Positions 52,286 to 61,459 of a stretch of 64,000 nt of DNA are shown piece by piece (the first letter of the stretch is position 1; the number at the start of each line of letters is the position of its first letter). This DNA comes from CAYOUV01 sp963790075 (GTDB lineage Bacteria; Chloroflexota; Anaerolineae; Anaerolineales; Villigracilaceae). The stretch is from positions 62,001 through 126,000 of the forward strand of contig CAWBNG010000005.1 of NCBI GenBank assembly GCA_963790075.1, read 5' to 3'. The notes under the pieces were generated by a model. It worked only from the letters and a program-made list of their open reading frames with translations, had not been told where the DNA came from and did not search any database. The translations under genes were made by a program, and so were the position numbers.

Positions 52286-53284
52286 TTATCCCCAGCAGCT
52301 TACAAGCGGCAAGTCACGCATGGTTACCAATCCCGGATCAGCTGCAATGACGCGGGGAATAGCATTGACGGCAATAGCCACCGTTGCCAAATCGCCGTTG
52401 GTACCCTGCAGTCGAATCTGAAGGTTGGGTTTTCCGGTGATGGTAATCGTGTCCTGTTCGTTGTCGGCATCCAGAGCAGCAACAAAAGTCAGCTTCATGA
52501 ACTCGTCAGTTTCGGTACTGGCTGTGGCGATCTGTTTGATTCCGACCACCTGGCCAGGCTGCGCCACCAGGTATTTTGTTTCTTTGAGTTGCTGGGTGAG
52601 GATGGGTTCAACGTTTGTTTCAAAATGAACGAGTTCCTTCCCAAAGGCATGCAGGACCATCCCTGAAGATTGGCTCAATCCGACATGACCCATTTTTCCC
52701 GCAGCGATGAGGGTTTTGAATTCTTCAACGGTAAGGCCAGCACCAATTTTTTTCTGAAACGGACCCCTTCGCGTGGATGCATTAATTACACGCTGCACGT
52801 GGATATGATCAACCCTTTGACAGATGGATGTTAGCATAAGTGGCAAGCTATCCATCAGGAAGCCTGGGTTCACACCGGTGCCCAAGACAGTCTTTCCAGC
52901 TTTCTTGGCCGCTGCGTCGATCTCAGCCGCATCCCCGGGATTCGCAAACCATGGAAATGAAAGCTCTTCAGAAGTTGACACCACATTGAATCCAGCCTCT
53001 AGAATTGCCAGGATCTGCGGTTTGAAATCAGGGAAAAACGAGTTTGTAGTATGCAGAACAAGGTCAGCCTGCACCTGGGCATCTAAATCGTTGATAGACT
53101 TGACCACTTTGAACCCAAGTGGCATATCCAAACCAAGAACCAATCCTACATCTTTACCTTCTTTTGTTGGATCAATATCTACCCCCGCAACTAGTTCAAG
53201 CCCAGATCTCTCATGAACCAAGCGGGCGGTTGCCGCCCCTATCGGACCCAGACCGTATTGAATGACACGTGTGTTTTGCTTCAT
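52286..53284 (-). CDS. Dihydrodipicolinate-reductase-like NAD(P) dehydrogenase (2,4-diaminopentanoate-dehydrogenase-like)
   Basis: 332 residues. The Rossmann N terminus VIQYGLGPIGAATARLVHER has the GxGxxG motif. VDIDPTKEGKDVGLVLGL, VVSTSEELSFPWFANPGDAAEIDAAAKKAGKTVLGTGVNPGFLMDSLP and the short IGAGLTVEEF segment match the group related to dihydrodipicolinate reductase and 2,4-diaminopentanoate dehydrogenase, which act on amino-acid or diamine intermediates. An AAGGAGC box precedes the ATG. It is separated by 286 bases from the hydantoinase operon but runs in the same direction, so it may be co-regulated. Confidence 0.75.
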   Translation of the reverse strand: MKQNTRVIQYGLGPIGAATARLVHERSGLELVAGVDIDPTKEGKDVGLVLGLDMPLGFKVVKSINDLDAQVQADLVLHTTNSFFPDFKPQILAILEAGFNVVSTSEELSFPWFANPGDAAEIDAAAKKAGKTVLGTGVNPGFLMDSLPLMLTSICQRVDHIHVQRVINASTRRGPFQKKIGAGLTVEEFKTLIAAGKMGHVGLSQSSGMVLHAFGKELVHFETNVEPILTQQLKETKYLVAQPGQVVGIKQIATASTETDEFMKLTFVAALDADNEQDTITITGKPNLQIRLQGTNGDLATVAIAVNAIPRVIAADPGLVTMRDLPLVSCWG

Positions 53285-53570
53285 TGATAGTGCTCCTTAT
53301 TTATCCAAAAATGTTCGGGTTTGCTAAAACTTTTATCAAAGCTCATCAACTGATAGGCATCTTCTTCTTAAAAAGACATTCTGTGAACTTGGCTGCTTTT
53401 GATTAGAAGTAGCATTTACAGAGATTGAACAACCCGCGATGACATACGATCCATGTTTCGGTGTGAAATCCCAGCATATTCCATTGCTTCAGGGGATTCA
53501 CGAATTGAGGTGCTATTTAACTTATCAATCAACAATTCTCCAAAAGCCTTCTGATAATTGTTCAACAATC

Positions 53571-54692
53571 TCAAACACTCATCGCTCGCAATGTTCTAAA
53601 ATGGGCGATAAGTTCCTCGGCCCTCTCGTCACACTCATCAAATTTCAAGGGTGTCAGATCAAAATCGAGTATTTCTTTAAAGAGCTGCACAGATTTATCG
53701 GTGTAAATTACCGTTCCGTCATCTTCAACGCTCGCGATCCCATCCTCAACCTGGCAAGTGTTATTTATAGCCACGGCTTCATCTAGCGTAATCCCAGTTG
53801 GTAAAAAAACCTCCGCTCCATGCGCTCCTAAGCGAATAGGGTACCCTCCGGGCAGTCCCTGCGGGCCAGGTGAGTGGGACAATAAACCAGTATCAAAGAG
53901 CATCGCAAGCGCATTCTTGACACCGGAAGCCGCGACAACTGGGTTAAGGTTTTCTGAGGACAGATAGCCTTGCATCTCCTCATGTAGCAGTTGGTCGCTA
54001 TCGAATTGTCCGGTAACGTCCTTGTCTCCAACCATGATGCGTAAGAAGTACGGTGGAAAACCGGAGCTGTGTTTAATAAAGCTACCATAATGGTGATGAT
54101 GCATAATGGCATACACTTGGACATTGCTCACTGGTACTTTCAAGCGCCTGGCAGCGCCTGCCTGGATGATGGGTACGATCAAGTCAATATTTCCCAAGCC
54201 AATAGTCGGAGCCAGTCCGCGTTTTGCCAGCACCATATTGCTGCAATCTGAAAAACCACTGTTGATCACAAAGCATTTCCAGCCACTGGACTTAATGGCC
54301 AGCATCAAGGATCGAGCCAAGGCCATATGAGTGGGTAACCAAGGTCCTGCACCTGCTTCCCCAAGCCGTTTGATCATTTCTGGTGGAAGATGCTGGTACC
54401 TCACCCACCAGGTTTGTTGCGTGGCACAGTTGAGGATCAGTTGAGGTTGCATTTGCGCAATAATTTCTGCTGTTGCGTCGATATTATGCAAGTCCATCTT
54501 TACAAACTCCAAGGCAGGTGGAATCCCTTGCAAAACAACTCCTGCCTCTGCTGTGCACATCCTTTTACGACCCCAATCTTCGTTAATGTCTGCGCCGACG
54601 ATGCGGGAAATCCCTGGAGTGCGGGCTAATAACTCCAATGCCCAGCCTCCAACACCTCCCAATCCGATAATGAGTACTTGGGGATTTTTCAT
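53571..54692 (-). CDS. Saccharopine-dehydrogenase-like NAD(P)-binding protein
   Basis: 373 residues. The N-terminal Rossmann motif VLIIGLGGVGGWALELLAR is followed by ADINEDWGRKR and a long C-terminal catalytic-like region containing MHHHHYGSFIKHSSGFPPYF. It resembles saccharopine or homospermidine-type dehydrogenases but I cannot assign a substrate. Its ATG overlaps the stop of the hydantoinase B gene (ATGA), so it is translationally coupled to that catabolic operon. Confidence 0.7.
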   Translation of the reverse strand: MKNPQVLIIGLGGVGGWALELLARTPGISRIVGADINEDWGRKRMCTAEAGVVLQGIPPALEFVKMDLHNIDATAEIIAQMQPQLILNCATQQTWWVRYQHLPPEMIKRLGEAGAGPWLPTHMALARSLMLAIKSSGWKCFVINSGFSDCSNMVLAKRGLAPTIGLGNIDLIVPIIQAGAARRLKVPVSNVQVYAIMHHHHYGSFIKHSSGFPPYFLRIMVGDKDVTGQFDSDQLLHEEMQGYLSSENLNPVVAASGVKNALAMLFDTGLLSHSPGPQGLPGGYPIRLGAHGAEVFLPTGITLDEAVAINNTCQVEDGIASVEDDGTVIYTDKSVQLFKEILDFDLTPLKFDECDERAEELIAHFRTLRAMSV

Positions 54693-56470
54693 TGTTCATC
54701 CTTTGTGAGTCGCGCCTTTCTCAAGGCTGCAGTGGCTGTAATGTCTATTTCACAATCACTTGGATCCGGTATGACAACGCCATACTCTGAACGCGCTTTT
54801 TCGATGGAGACCAAGCCCCGCAACACATCCTGTCTGACCGCTTCCGGGTCACGCAGAAATGGATCGCCAGAGCCGCCGCCACCAGCCATATAGCAGGTCA
54901 CCGTGTCACCATATCCCAACTCGAGCGTCCCGATGGATTGCTCCAGCTCAAACTCCTGTTCGCCCTGGCGGCGAACAACCCAACGTCCGGATTGTCCCGG
55001 TTTGCCGCCAAAATTCCCCTGGGGTGGGATCCGAGTCTTCTGGGAGGTCCAGCTGAAGAGCACGTCATGGGCCTGCGACTTCCAAACGTAGATCTGCCCC
55101 AGTCCGCCTCGAAACTGGCCTGCTCCACCGGAATCGGGGCGTAGAGAACGTTCCAAAACAATGATCGGCGCACCGATCTCAGTGACCTCCACGGGGGGAT
55201 TGGCAACATTGGTCACATGGCAAGCCATGGCGCTGATCCCGTCCTTACTGGCTCGCGCCCCCAAGCCACCGTGGCTGCAACAATCGCTCCAACCCTGGCG
55301 ATGCTCCACATCCCCGCCACGACTATGCGTTTCCAGATTGATGCCGGTTCCGCTGTTGTAGATACAACCGCAGGAATCCGCCATAACTTGTTCTGGAATG
55401 GCAGGCGCCAGGGCACCCATGATCAAATCCACCAAGCTGTGACAGACGACCATACGTTGGTAACATGCAGCTGGCAGGCGGGCGTTCACTAGGCTTCCCT
55501 CAGGCGCTACAATGGTGATGGGCCGCTGGCCACCCTCGTTGCTAGGGATAGTCTGATCGATGATGCAGCGCAGGGTGTAGAGGGTAGCTGAGTAGGTAGC
55601 GGACCAGGGGGCGTTGATCGGACCTTTAATCTGGGGATCCGTGCCTGTATAATCCACCACGAGATCGCTGCCCTTGACCTCGATGGTAACTTTAAGCCGG
55701 TAGGGGCCGCCGGCCGTGCCATCCTCCAAGACAAATTCCTCATGCTCATAATGGCCGTCAGGGATAGCCGCCAGTGCAACGCGTGTCTGGCGTTCTGAGT
55801 AATCCATGAGTTCTTGCGCACTCGCTATCAGCAACTCAGACCCATATCTTTCCGCCAGCCGTTCCACGGCACGCACACCGGTTGTGCAAGCCGATACCTG
55901 TGCCATGAGATCACCGCGCATTTTGTATGGCGTTCGAGAATTGTTGAGGATTAACGTCAAGAGCTGATCGTCGAGCTGTCCAGCTTTGTAGAGTTTCACC
56001 GGCTGCAGCCGCAAACCCTCTTGCCAGATATTCAGGTTCCATCCCTGGTTACCGGGCCACATCCCGCCCACATCACTGTGGTGAACCATCATGGCCACAA
56101 AACCTAGCAGTTCATCCTTCCAAAAAACCGGTTGGATGGAGATAATATCGTTGGTGTGATGTGACCCCTTTGAGCCACCACCCGCGTACGGATCATTGGT
56201 AAAGATGATGTCCCCGGGCGCTAGACTGTCTGCGGGAAAGTAGTGCGTTAGGACTATATCCAAGGCTGGTGTGAGGCCGCTTAGATGGATCGGTACATTG
56301 GCGCCTTCGGCAATGAGGCGGCCTTGTCGGTCAAAAATGGCCGAAGAGCAGTCTTTGCCTTCTTTCACCACGTCCGAGTAACTTGTTTGCGAGACTTTGG
56401 CTGTCATCTGTTCAGCCACGGACTCGTAAGCGTGCCGAATAACTTCAAGGGTGATCGGGTTTACACTCAT
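54689..56470 (-). CDS. hyuB: Hydantoinase B / oxoprolinase subunit B
   Basis: 593 residues with the HyuB opening ITLEVIRHAYESVAEQMT and the blocks FTNDPYAGGGSKGSHHTNDI, HHSDVGGMWPGNQG and GGVEH-like RGGDVEHRQGWSD. The C-terminal glycine-rich part is AGGGGSGDPFLRDPEAV. HyuA and HyuB together use ATP to open cyclic amides (hydantoins, 5-oxoproline) or, in relatives, carboxylate ketones. The gene overlaps hyuA by 4 bases and the downstream dehydrogenase by 4 bases. Confidence 0.92.
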   Translation of the reverse strand: MSVNPITLEVIRHAYESVAEQMTAKVSQTSYSDVVKEGKDCSSAIFDRQGRLIAEGANVPIHLSGLTPALDIVLTHYFPADSLAPGDIIFTNDPYAGGGSKGSHHTNDIISIQPVFWKDELLGFVAMMVHHSDVGGMWPGNQGWNLNIWQEGLRLQPVKLYKAGQLDDQLLTLILNNSRTPYKMRGDLMAQVSACTTGVRAVERLAERYGSELLIASAQELMDYSERQTRVALAAIPDGHYEHEEFVLEDGTAGGPYRLKVTIEVKGSDLVVDYTGTDPQIKGPINAPWSATYSATLYTLRCIIDQTIPSNEGGQRPITIVAPEGSLVNARLPAACYQRMVVCHSLVDLIMGALAPAIPEQVMADSCGCIYNSGTGINLETHSRGGDVEHRQGWSDCCSHGGLGARASKDGISAMACHVTNVANPPVEVTEIGAPIIVLERSLRPDSGGAGQFRGGLGQIYVWKSQAHDVLFSWTSQKTRIPPQGNFGGKPGQSGRWVVRRQGEQEFELEQSIGTLELGYGDTVTCYMAGGGGSGDPFLRDPEAVRQDVLRGLVSIEKARSEYGVVIPDPSDCEIDITATAALRKARLTKDEQ

Positions 56471-58530
56471 CGATTTTTTCCCCCACTTTCAGCAAGAGTG
56501 ATTATGAGATTGCCGTGGGTGTCTACGCGCCCGCTCTGGCCCGGGCAAATGATTGTGGTCGAATCAATTTGCTCCACGACGGCCGGCCCATCGATCTGAT
56601 AACCAGGTTTCAGAGCATGACGTTCATAAACAGGGGAGTCCACAGATCCATCCCTGAATACGACGACGCGTCGGCCTTTTAAGGCCTTCCTGTCTTTGCT
56701 CCAGTGATTGACCAATTGCAATTCCGGGCTGGTTCCGGTCGCGCTGACACGGTAATTGACGACTTCCACCGGGTCGCCCTCCATCGCATGTCCATGGGTG
56801 CGACGATGCGCAACATGGAAGGCAAGGCTGATCCCGTGAAGGTCATCAGCGGAAAGCAGTTGTCCCTGGATGGGGATGTTCAACTCGGAGGACTGTCCAT
56901 AATAACGGATATCGCATGAACGGGTAAGTTGTTGGCGATCCACTGGAACACCCTCAGCGGTCAATTGGCTATGGGCCTGAGCTTCCAGGTCCTGAAGCGT
57001 CTTTTCAGATAAGGCCGGATCCACTTCGTCTAGGTTTTGGATACGGGTGGAGACATAGTCGTAGCGCATGTCTGCCATGACCATGCCAAGTGCGGAGGTG
57101 TTACCCGGGTATGGAGGCACGATGACAACGGGAATTTCCAATTCCTCCGCCAGGCGCGTGGCATGTAGGGGTCCCGCTCCGCCAAAGGCAATCAGAACAA
57201 AATCGTGAGGATCATATCCGCGTTCAACAGACACGAGTTTGATCGCTCTAATCATTGTGGCATTGGCGATCTCCAAGATGCCTAGGGCGACCTCCATGGT
57301 TGTCATCCCCAGGGGCTTCGCGATGGTTTTTTTGATGGCGCGGTGGGCGTTCTCGGCGTCTAGGTGCATTTCACCGCCCAGGTAATAATCGGGGTTAAGG
57401 CGATTGGTGATCAGGTTGGCATCGGTCACAGTGGGCTCTGTTCCGCCCAGCCCATAGCAAACCGGCCCGGGGTTGGCCCCAGCGCTGCGTGGACCCACAT
57501 GCAGTCCGCCCCCACTGTCCAGCCAGGCCACGCTGCCCCCGCCAGCGCCGACGATATTCAGATCAATCGTCGAAATCTGAACGGGGTAGCCTTCGACTTT
57601 GCTCTCAGAGGCATATTTAAGATTTCCGCCTTCGATCAATGCCAAGTCGCAACTGGTTCCGCCCATATCCAGCGTGATTGCATTTGGAAAACCCAGCTGG
57701 CGTGCAATGTGCGCGCCAGCGATCGCGCCGGCAATAGGCCCTGAGTTGGTTACATTAACGGGGCATTGGACGGCAGCTTTAAAACTCGCTCTCCCGCCGT
57801 TTGCCTGCATCGTATAAAGCCAGCCCCGCAAGCCGTTTTCATACATGCGATTCTTGAAATCATCAAGATGTTCAACTATACGGGGGGTCACGAAGGCATT
57901 GAGCACCGTAGTGGAAGTGCGTTCGTACTCGCGATAAACAGGGTTGACCTCACAAGAAAGGGAAATGTAGGCTTCAGGATATTCCTCAGCAATGATAGAC
58001 TTGATCCTCAGTTCATGCGCTGGGTTGACATAGCTATGCAGAAGGCATACCGCGATCGTCTCAACATTCCGCGCTTTGAGTGTGCGCACCACGGCACGGC
58101 ATTGATCCTCATCAAGAGCGCTCAACACTTGGCCCTGGAAGTTGATCCGCTCGGGCACTTCCATACGCAGATCCCGGCGGACAAGGGGCGGAGGCAGCTC
58201 CATCTGAATGTCGTAGATATTGTTCGGCCGGTAAGCGCGACCGATTTCAAGTACGTCGCGGAATCCCTTTGTGGTAATCAAGCCGGTGTTAACCGCTTGG
58301 TGTTGAACGACCATGTTGGTGACCAAGGTTGTTCCGTAAACTAATTCATCCAAATGACCTATTTCGCTACCGGAGTCGGCCAGCAGTCGATCAATGCCAC
58401 GCAAAATTCCTTGCAATGGCTCATTCGGAGTTGTAGGGACTTTGACTGTCCATACCGAACCTTTTTCCTTATCGATCAATATCAAATCGGTGTGAGTACC
58501 TCCGGTATCGATTCCCAGGCTATAACCCAT
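56467..58530 (-). CDS. hyuA: Hydantoinase A / oxoprolinase subunit A
   Basis: 687 residues from ATG 58530 (GGAGGTGG box). The ATPase fold motifs are visible: GIDTGGTHTDLILID (phosphate 1), DMGGTSCDLALIEGG (phosphate 2) and FGGAGPLHATRLAEEL (adenosine). It is the ATP-binding partner of HyuB. The start overlaps the end of the upstream permease gene by about 11 bases, linking uptake and ring-opening in one operon. Confidence 0.93.
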   Translation of the reverse strand: MGYSLGIDTGGTHTDLILIDKEKGSVWTVKVPTTPNEPLQGILRGIDRLLADSGSEIGHLDELVYGTTLVTNMVVQHQAVNTGLITTKGFRDVLEIGRAYRPNNIYDIQMELPPPLVRRDLRMEVPERINFQGQVLSALDEDQCRAVVRTLKARNVETIAVCLLHSYVNPAHELRIKSIIAEEYPEAYISLSCEVNPVYREYERTSTTVLNAFVTPRIVEHLDDFKNRMYENGLRGWLYTMQANGGRASFKAAVQCPVNVTNSGPIAGAIAGAHIARQLGFPNAITLDMGGTSCDLALIEGGNLKYASESKVEGYPVQISTIDLNIVGAGGGSVAWLDSGGGLHVGPRSAGANPGPVCYGLGGTEPTVTDANLITNRLNPDYYLGGEMHLDAENAHRAIKKTIAKPLGMTTMEVALGILEIANATMIRAIKLVSVERGYDPHDFVLIAFGGAGPLHATRLAEELEIPVVIVPPYPGNTSALGMVMADMRYDYVSTRIQNLDEVDPALSEKTLQDLEAQAHSQLTAEGVPVDRQQLTRSCDIRYYGQSSELNIPIQGQLLSADDLHGISLAFHVAHRRTHGHAMEGDPVEVVNYRVSATGTSPELQLVNHWSKDRKALKGRRVVVFRDGSVDSPVYERHALKPGYQIDGPAVVEQIDSTTIICPGQSGRVDTHGNLIITLAESGGKNR

Positions 58531-59392
58531 AGAAACCACCTCCTTCGCGACGACGTGATAGTACTTTGAGCATTAGGACCACACCAAAGGACATGGCCAG
58601 CGTAATAACTCCCACAACATTTATTTCAGGGGTGAGGGCATCACGTATACGTGAATAGATGCGAATGGGGAGTGTATAGGTGCTGGGTGTAGCCCAAAAT
58701 TGGGAGGCAACGTACTCTTGAAATGAAATGGTGAAAGCGAACAGCATGCCCGCGATAATACTTGGCGATAAAAGTGGCAAGGTTACTTCAAAAAAAGTCT
58801 GGAATTCCTTTGCGCCTAGGCTCAAGGAGGCCTCTTCGAGTTGGCGCGGAAAACCATACAGTTGAGAAGACACCGTAAGAACGATGTAGGGCAGGCCGAA
58901 GAGAGCGTGACCGATAATCAGGTAGGGAAAGCCTCTAGGGATTTTGATGGAATTCAACAGTATGAGCAAGCCGATACCTGTAATCACGTTGGGGATTATC
59001 ATCGGCGCAAGCACAAATGAATTCAGGAATCGCTTACCTGGAAAATCGTACCGTACCAGCGCCAGCGCAATGGGTATACCAAGTAGACTGCTCAGAACGG
59101 CGGTGATGGTGCTCAGGGCTAGGCTGTTGAGTAACGCCCAAATCATGAGCATGTCGCCCAGAAACTCGGAATACCAGCGTAGACTTAGACCAGGCAATGG
59201 GAAGGTTAGAAAGGCTTTTGGGTGGAACGACATTATGACGATTACGACAATCGGGAGATAGAGAAATCCATAAGTGAGGATGGTAGAGGCGCCTAGCAGC
59301 CAGGATCCAACCGCAAACCTCGCCCGACTGTATTTGCTGTCGGTTGGGTTGTCAGGGGCATCTTGCCCAAGTGAGTTACTTAGCGGGTCCAT
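58520..59392 (-). CDS. ABC transporter permease, PotC-like
   Basis: 290 residues from ATG 59392; TTG 59422 is an alternative start. Six transmembrane helices are present, with the EAA loop LEEASLSLGAKEFQTFFEVTLPLLSPSI. It is the second permease of a spermidine/putrescine-type (also called Fe3+/sulfate-type) importer. It overlaps the upstream permease gene and hyuA. Confidence 0.9.
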   Translation of the reverse strand: MDPLSNSLGQDAPDNPTDSKYSRARFAVGSWLLGASTILTYGFLYLPIVVIVIMSFHPKAFLTFPLPGLSLRWYSEFLGDMLMIWALLNSLALSTITAVLSSLLGIPIALALVRYDFPGKRFLNSFVLAPMIIPNVITGIGLLILLNSIKIPRGFPYLIIGHALFGLPYIVLTVSSQLYGFPRQLEEASLSLGAKEFQTFFEVTLPLLSPSIIAGMLFAFTISFQEYVASQFWATPSTYTLPIRIYSRIRDALTPEINVVGVITLAMSFGVVLMLKVLSRRREGGGFYGL

Positions 59393-60275
59393 AGATTTTG
59401 TCCAGCGCGAAATATCTGCCAACCACCATCAGCAAAAGAATTGTCGATACTACAAGGATTATCCCCATGGCCGAGCCGAACGGCCAGTTGAAGGCAAGGG
59501 TGAAGTTGTTGGCAATGACATTGGACATCAGATCAGCGCCACTGCCACCCAGGATAGCAGGTGCCAGAAAGCTTCCCGCACCTCCGATAAAATTAATTAC
59601 CAAGGCTGTCATGATGCCCGGGAAGCTAAGTGGAAGCGTCACCTCCCAAAACGCCTGAAAATTGTTGGCACCCAACATTTTGGCAGCGGGCACCAGTTCG
59701 TCATCAATTCCCTTTAGCACTGCATAGATTGGCAAGATGCTGAAGGGTAATGAGGAATAAATCAAACCGATGACGACTGCGAAGGGAGTAAAAAGCAAAT
59801 GCAAAGGCTCTTTAATGATGCCTAAACCGAGTAATAAGCTATTGGCCACACCTTTCTCCATCAGGATCATCATCCAAGAGAAAATACGGATCAGGTAATT
59901 TGTCCAGAAGGGGATCAGCACTAAGAAAATTAGGGTGCTACTCGAGCGACGATTTGCAAGGTAATAAGCCGTTGGATACGCAATAACGAGTGACAGCAAT
60001 GCAGTCTGTGCCCCGACCCAGAAAGAGCGCAACAGGATGCGAAGATAGATCGATTTGGTAAAGAAATGTGCGTAATTGTCAAGGGTGAATGTATGCTGCA
60101 CACCCTCACCTGGTACATTCACCCAAAAGCTGTAAATCAACACCATGAACAGCGGCACGCCTAAGAAAAGAAAGAGGTATATCCCAGCTGGCCCGGCCAA
60201 GATAAGACCCTGCAGCTTTGGTCGTTGCCGCAACCAACCCAACAAGTTCTTTTGCGAGCTGGTTTTGGAGATCAT
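59376..60275 (-). CDS. ABC transporter permease, PotB-like
   Basis: 299 residues from ATG 60275 (GAGGTG box; overlaps the ATPase stop by ATGA). Six transmembrane helices, the long first periplasmic loop typical of PotB, and the EAA loop LVPAAKMLGANNFQAFWEVTLPLSFPGI. Confidence 0.9.
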   Translation of the reverse strand: MISKTSSQKNLLGWLRQRPKLQGLILAGPAGIYLFLFLGVPLFMVLIYSFWVNVPGEGVQHTFTLDNYAHFFTKSIYLRILLRSFWVGAQTALLSLVIAYPTAYYLANRRSSSTLIFLVLIPFWTNYLIRIFSWMMILMEKGVANSLLLGLGIIKEPLHLLFTPFAVVIGLIYSSLPFSILPIYAVLKGIDDELVPAAKMLGANNFQAFWEVTLPLSFPGIMTALVINFIGGAGSFLAPAILGGSGADLMSNVIANNFTLAFNWPFGSAMGIILVVSTILLLMVVGRYFALDKIYGPAK

Positions 60276-61359
60276 CCTGCACCTCGCAACGCTTGGCAAT
60301 CTTCTGGTGGAAAAGTCACCCATACTGCCCTTCCAAACTCGAATGGAGCGTCTGAGCCTACTGGACAGACGGCCATGACCAGATCATTGCTTTCCAATCT
60401 TATGAAGATCTGCAAGGTAATCCCGAGATAAGCGATCCGCTCAATGGTCCCGGGAAAGGAGTTGGGCTCTTCTGGGGGAGTGTCCTGGATGGAGACAAGC
60501 AATCGTTCAGCCCGGATTCGCATGACACTGCCATTGCTGCCAATTGTTTCGGGACTCGTGAGCAGCTTGAAGGTTAGCCCGCTATGTGTTGCAAATGAAG
60601 GTCCTATCAAATCCGAATGAACGCTATTGCCCTCGAAGAAGTTGGATTGGCCGATGAATTGGGCGACAAAGCGTGAGGCTGGCTTTTCGTATACTTCTCG
60701 CGGTGTGCCAAGTTGCAAGATATTGCCATCTTCCATCACCGCGATTCGATCTGAGAGCATCAGTGCTTCTTCCTGGTCATGGGTTACAAAGATGAAAGCA
60801 ATCTTGACCTGTTCCTGGATCTGCTTCAATTCGACGCGCATTTTTTCGCGCAGCTTGAGATCTAGATTGGACAATGGCTCATCCAGCAAAAGCACAGTTG
60901 GCTTAATCACCAAGGCCCGGGCTAATGCAACCCGCTGCTGTTGCCCACCACTAAGCTGCCGGGGATAACGCAACTCAATTCCAGGCAGATGTACTAATTC
61001 CAGCATTTCACCTACCCGACGTTTTCGTTCCTCTACGCTGATGGTTCGCTCCCGGTACTTAAGCCCGAAGGCGACATTATCAAAGATATTCTTGTGCGGA
61101 AACAAGGCGTAGTTCTGAAACATCAGGCTCAAATCCCGAGCATAGGGGGGCGCATAGCTCACGTCAGCCCCGCGTAAGAAAATCTGACCCGAAGTAGGGC
61201 TCTCCAGGCCAGCGATTAACCGCAACGTGGTTGTCTTTCCGCAACCACTGGGTCCAAGCAAGGTTAAAACTCTCCACTACGGACCTGAAAAGAGATGCGG
61301 TTAACGGCAACCACCTTGTCGAACTTCTTGATAAGGTTCCTCACCTCCACATCAATCAT
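60272..61359 (-). pseudogene. ABC transporter ATPase, PotA-like, one-base frameshift near the N terminus
   Basis: The frame from ATG 61359 encodes the N-terminal strand (IDVEVRNLIKKFDKVVAVNRISFQVRSGEF) and hits TAA. The rest (LGPSGCGKTT Walker A, LSGGQQQRVALARAL signature, LLDEPLSNLD Walker B, HDQEEAL) continues in the next frame to 60272, with a TOBE-like C-terminal domain. Adding one T to the T4 run at 61266-61269 restores GEFLTLLGPSGCGKTT. Without that correction the ATPase lacks its first ~35 residues. It energises the permeases that follow. Confidence 0.88.
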
Positions 61360-61391
61360 TCGATCTCCGTCCTCGATCGGGGGTCATCTGA

Positions 61392-61437
61392 ATTGAAAAG
61401 GGACACAGCCTTGAGGGTGCTTGTGCCCCTTTTCAAT
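61392..61437 (-). terminator. Large hairpin between binding-protein and ATPase genes
   Basis: attgaaaaggg.caca / tgtg.cccttttcaat, about 15 bp with one mismatch and a 14-base loop. Placed after the binding-protein gene, it probably attenuates transcription or protects the 3' end, so that the binding protein is made in excess. Confidence 0.65.
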
Positions 61438-61459
61438 CTGATGTTCCATTCAGTTCAGG

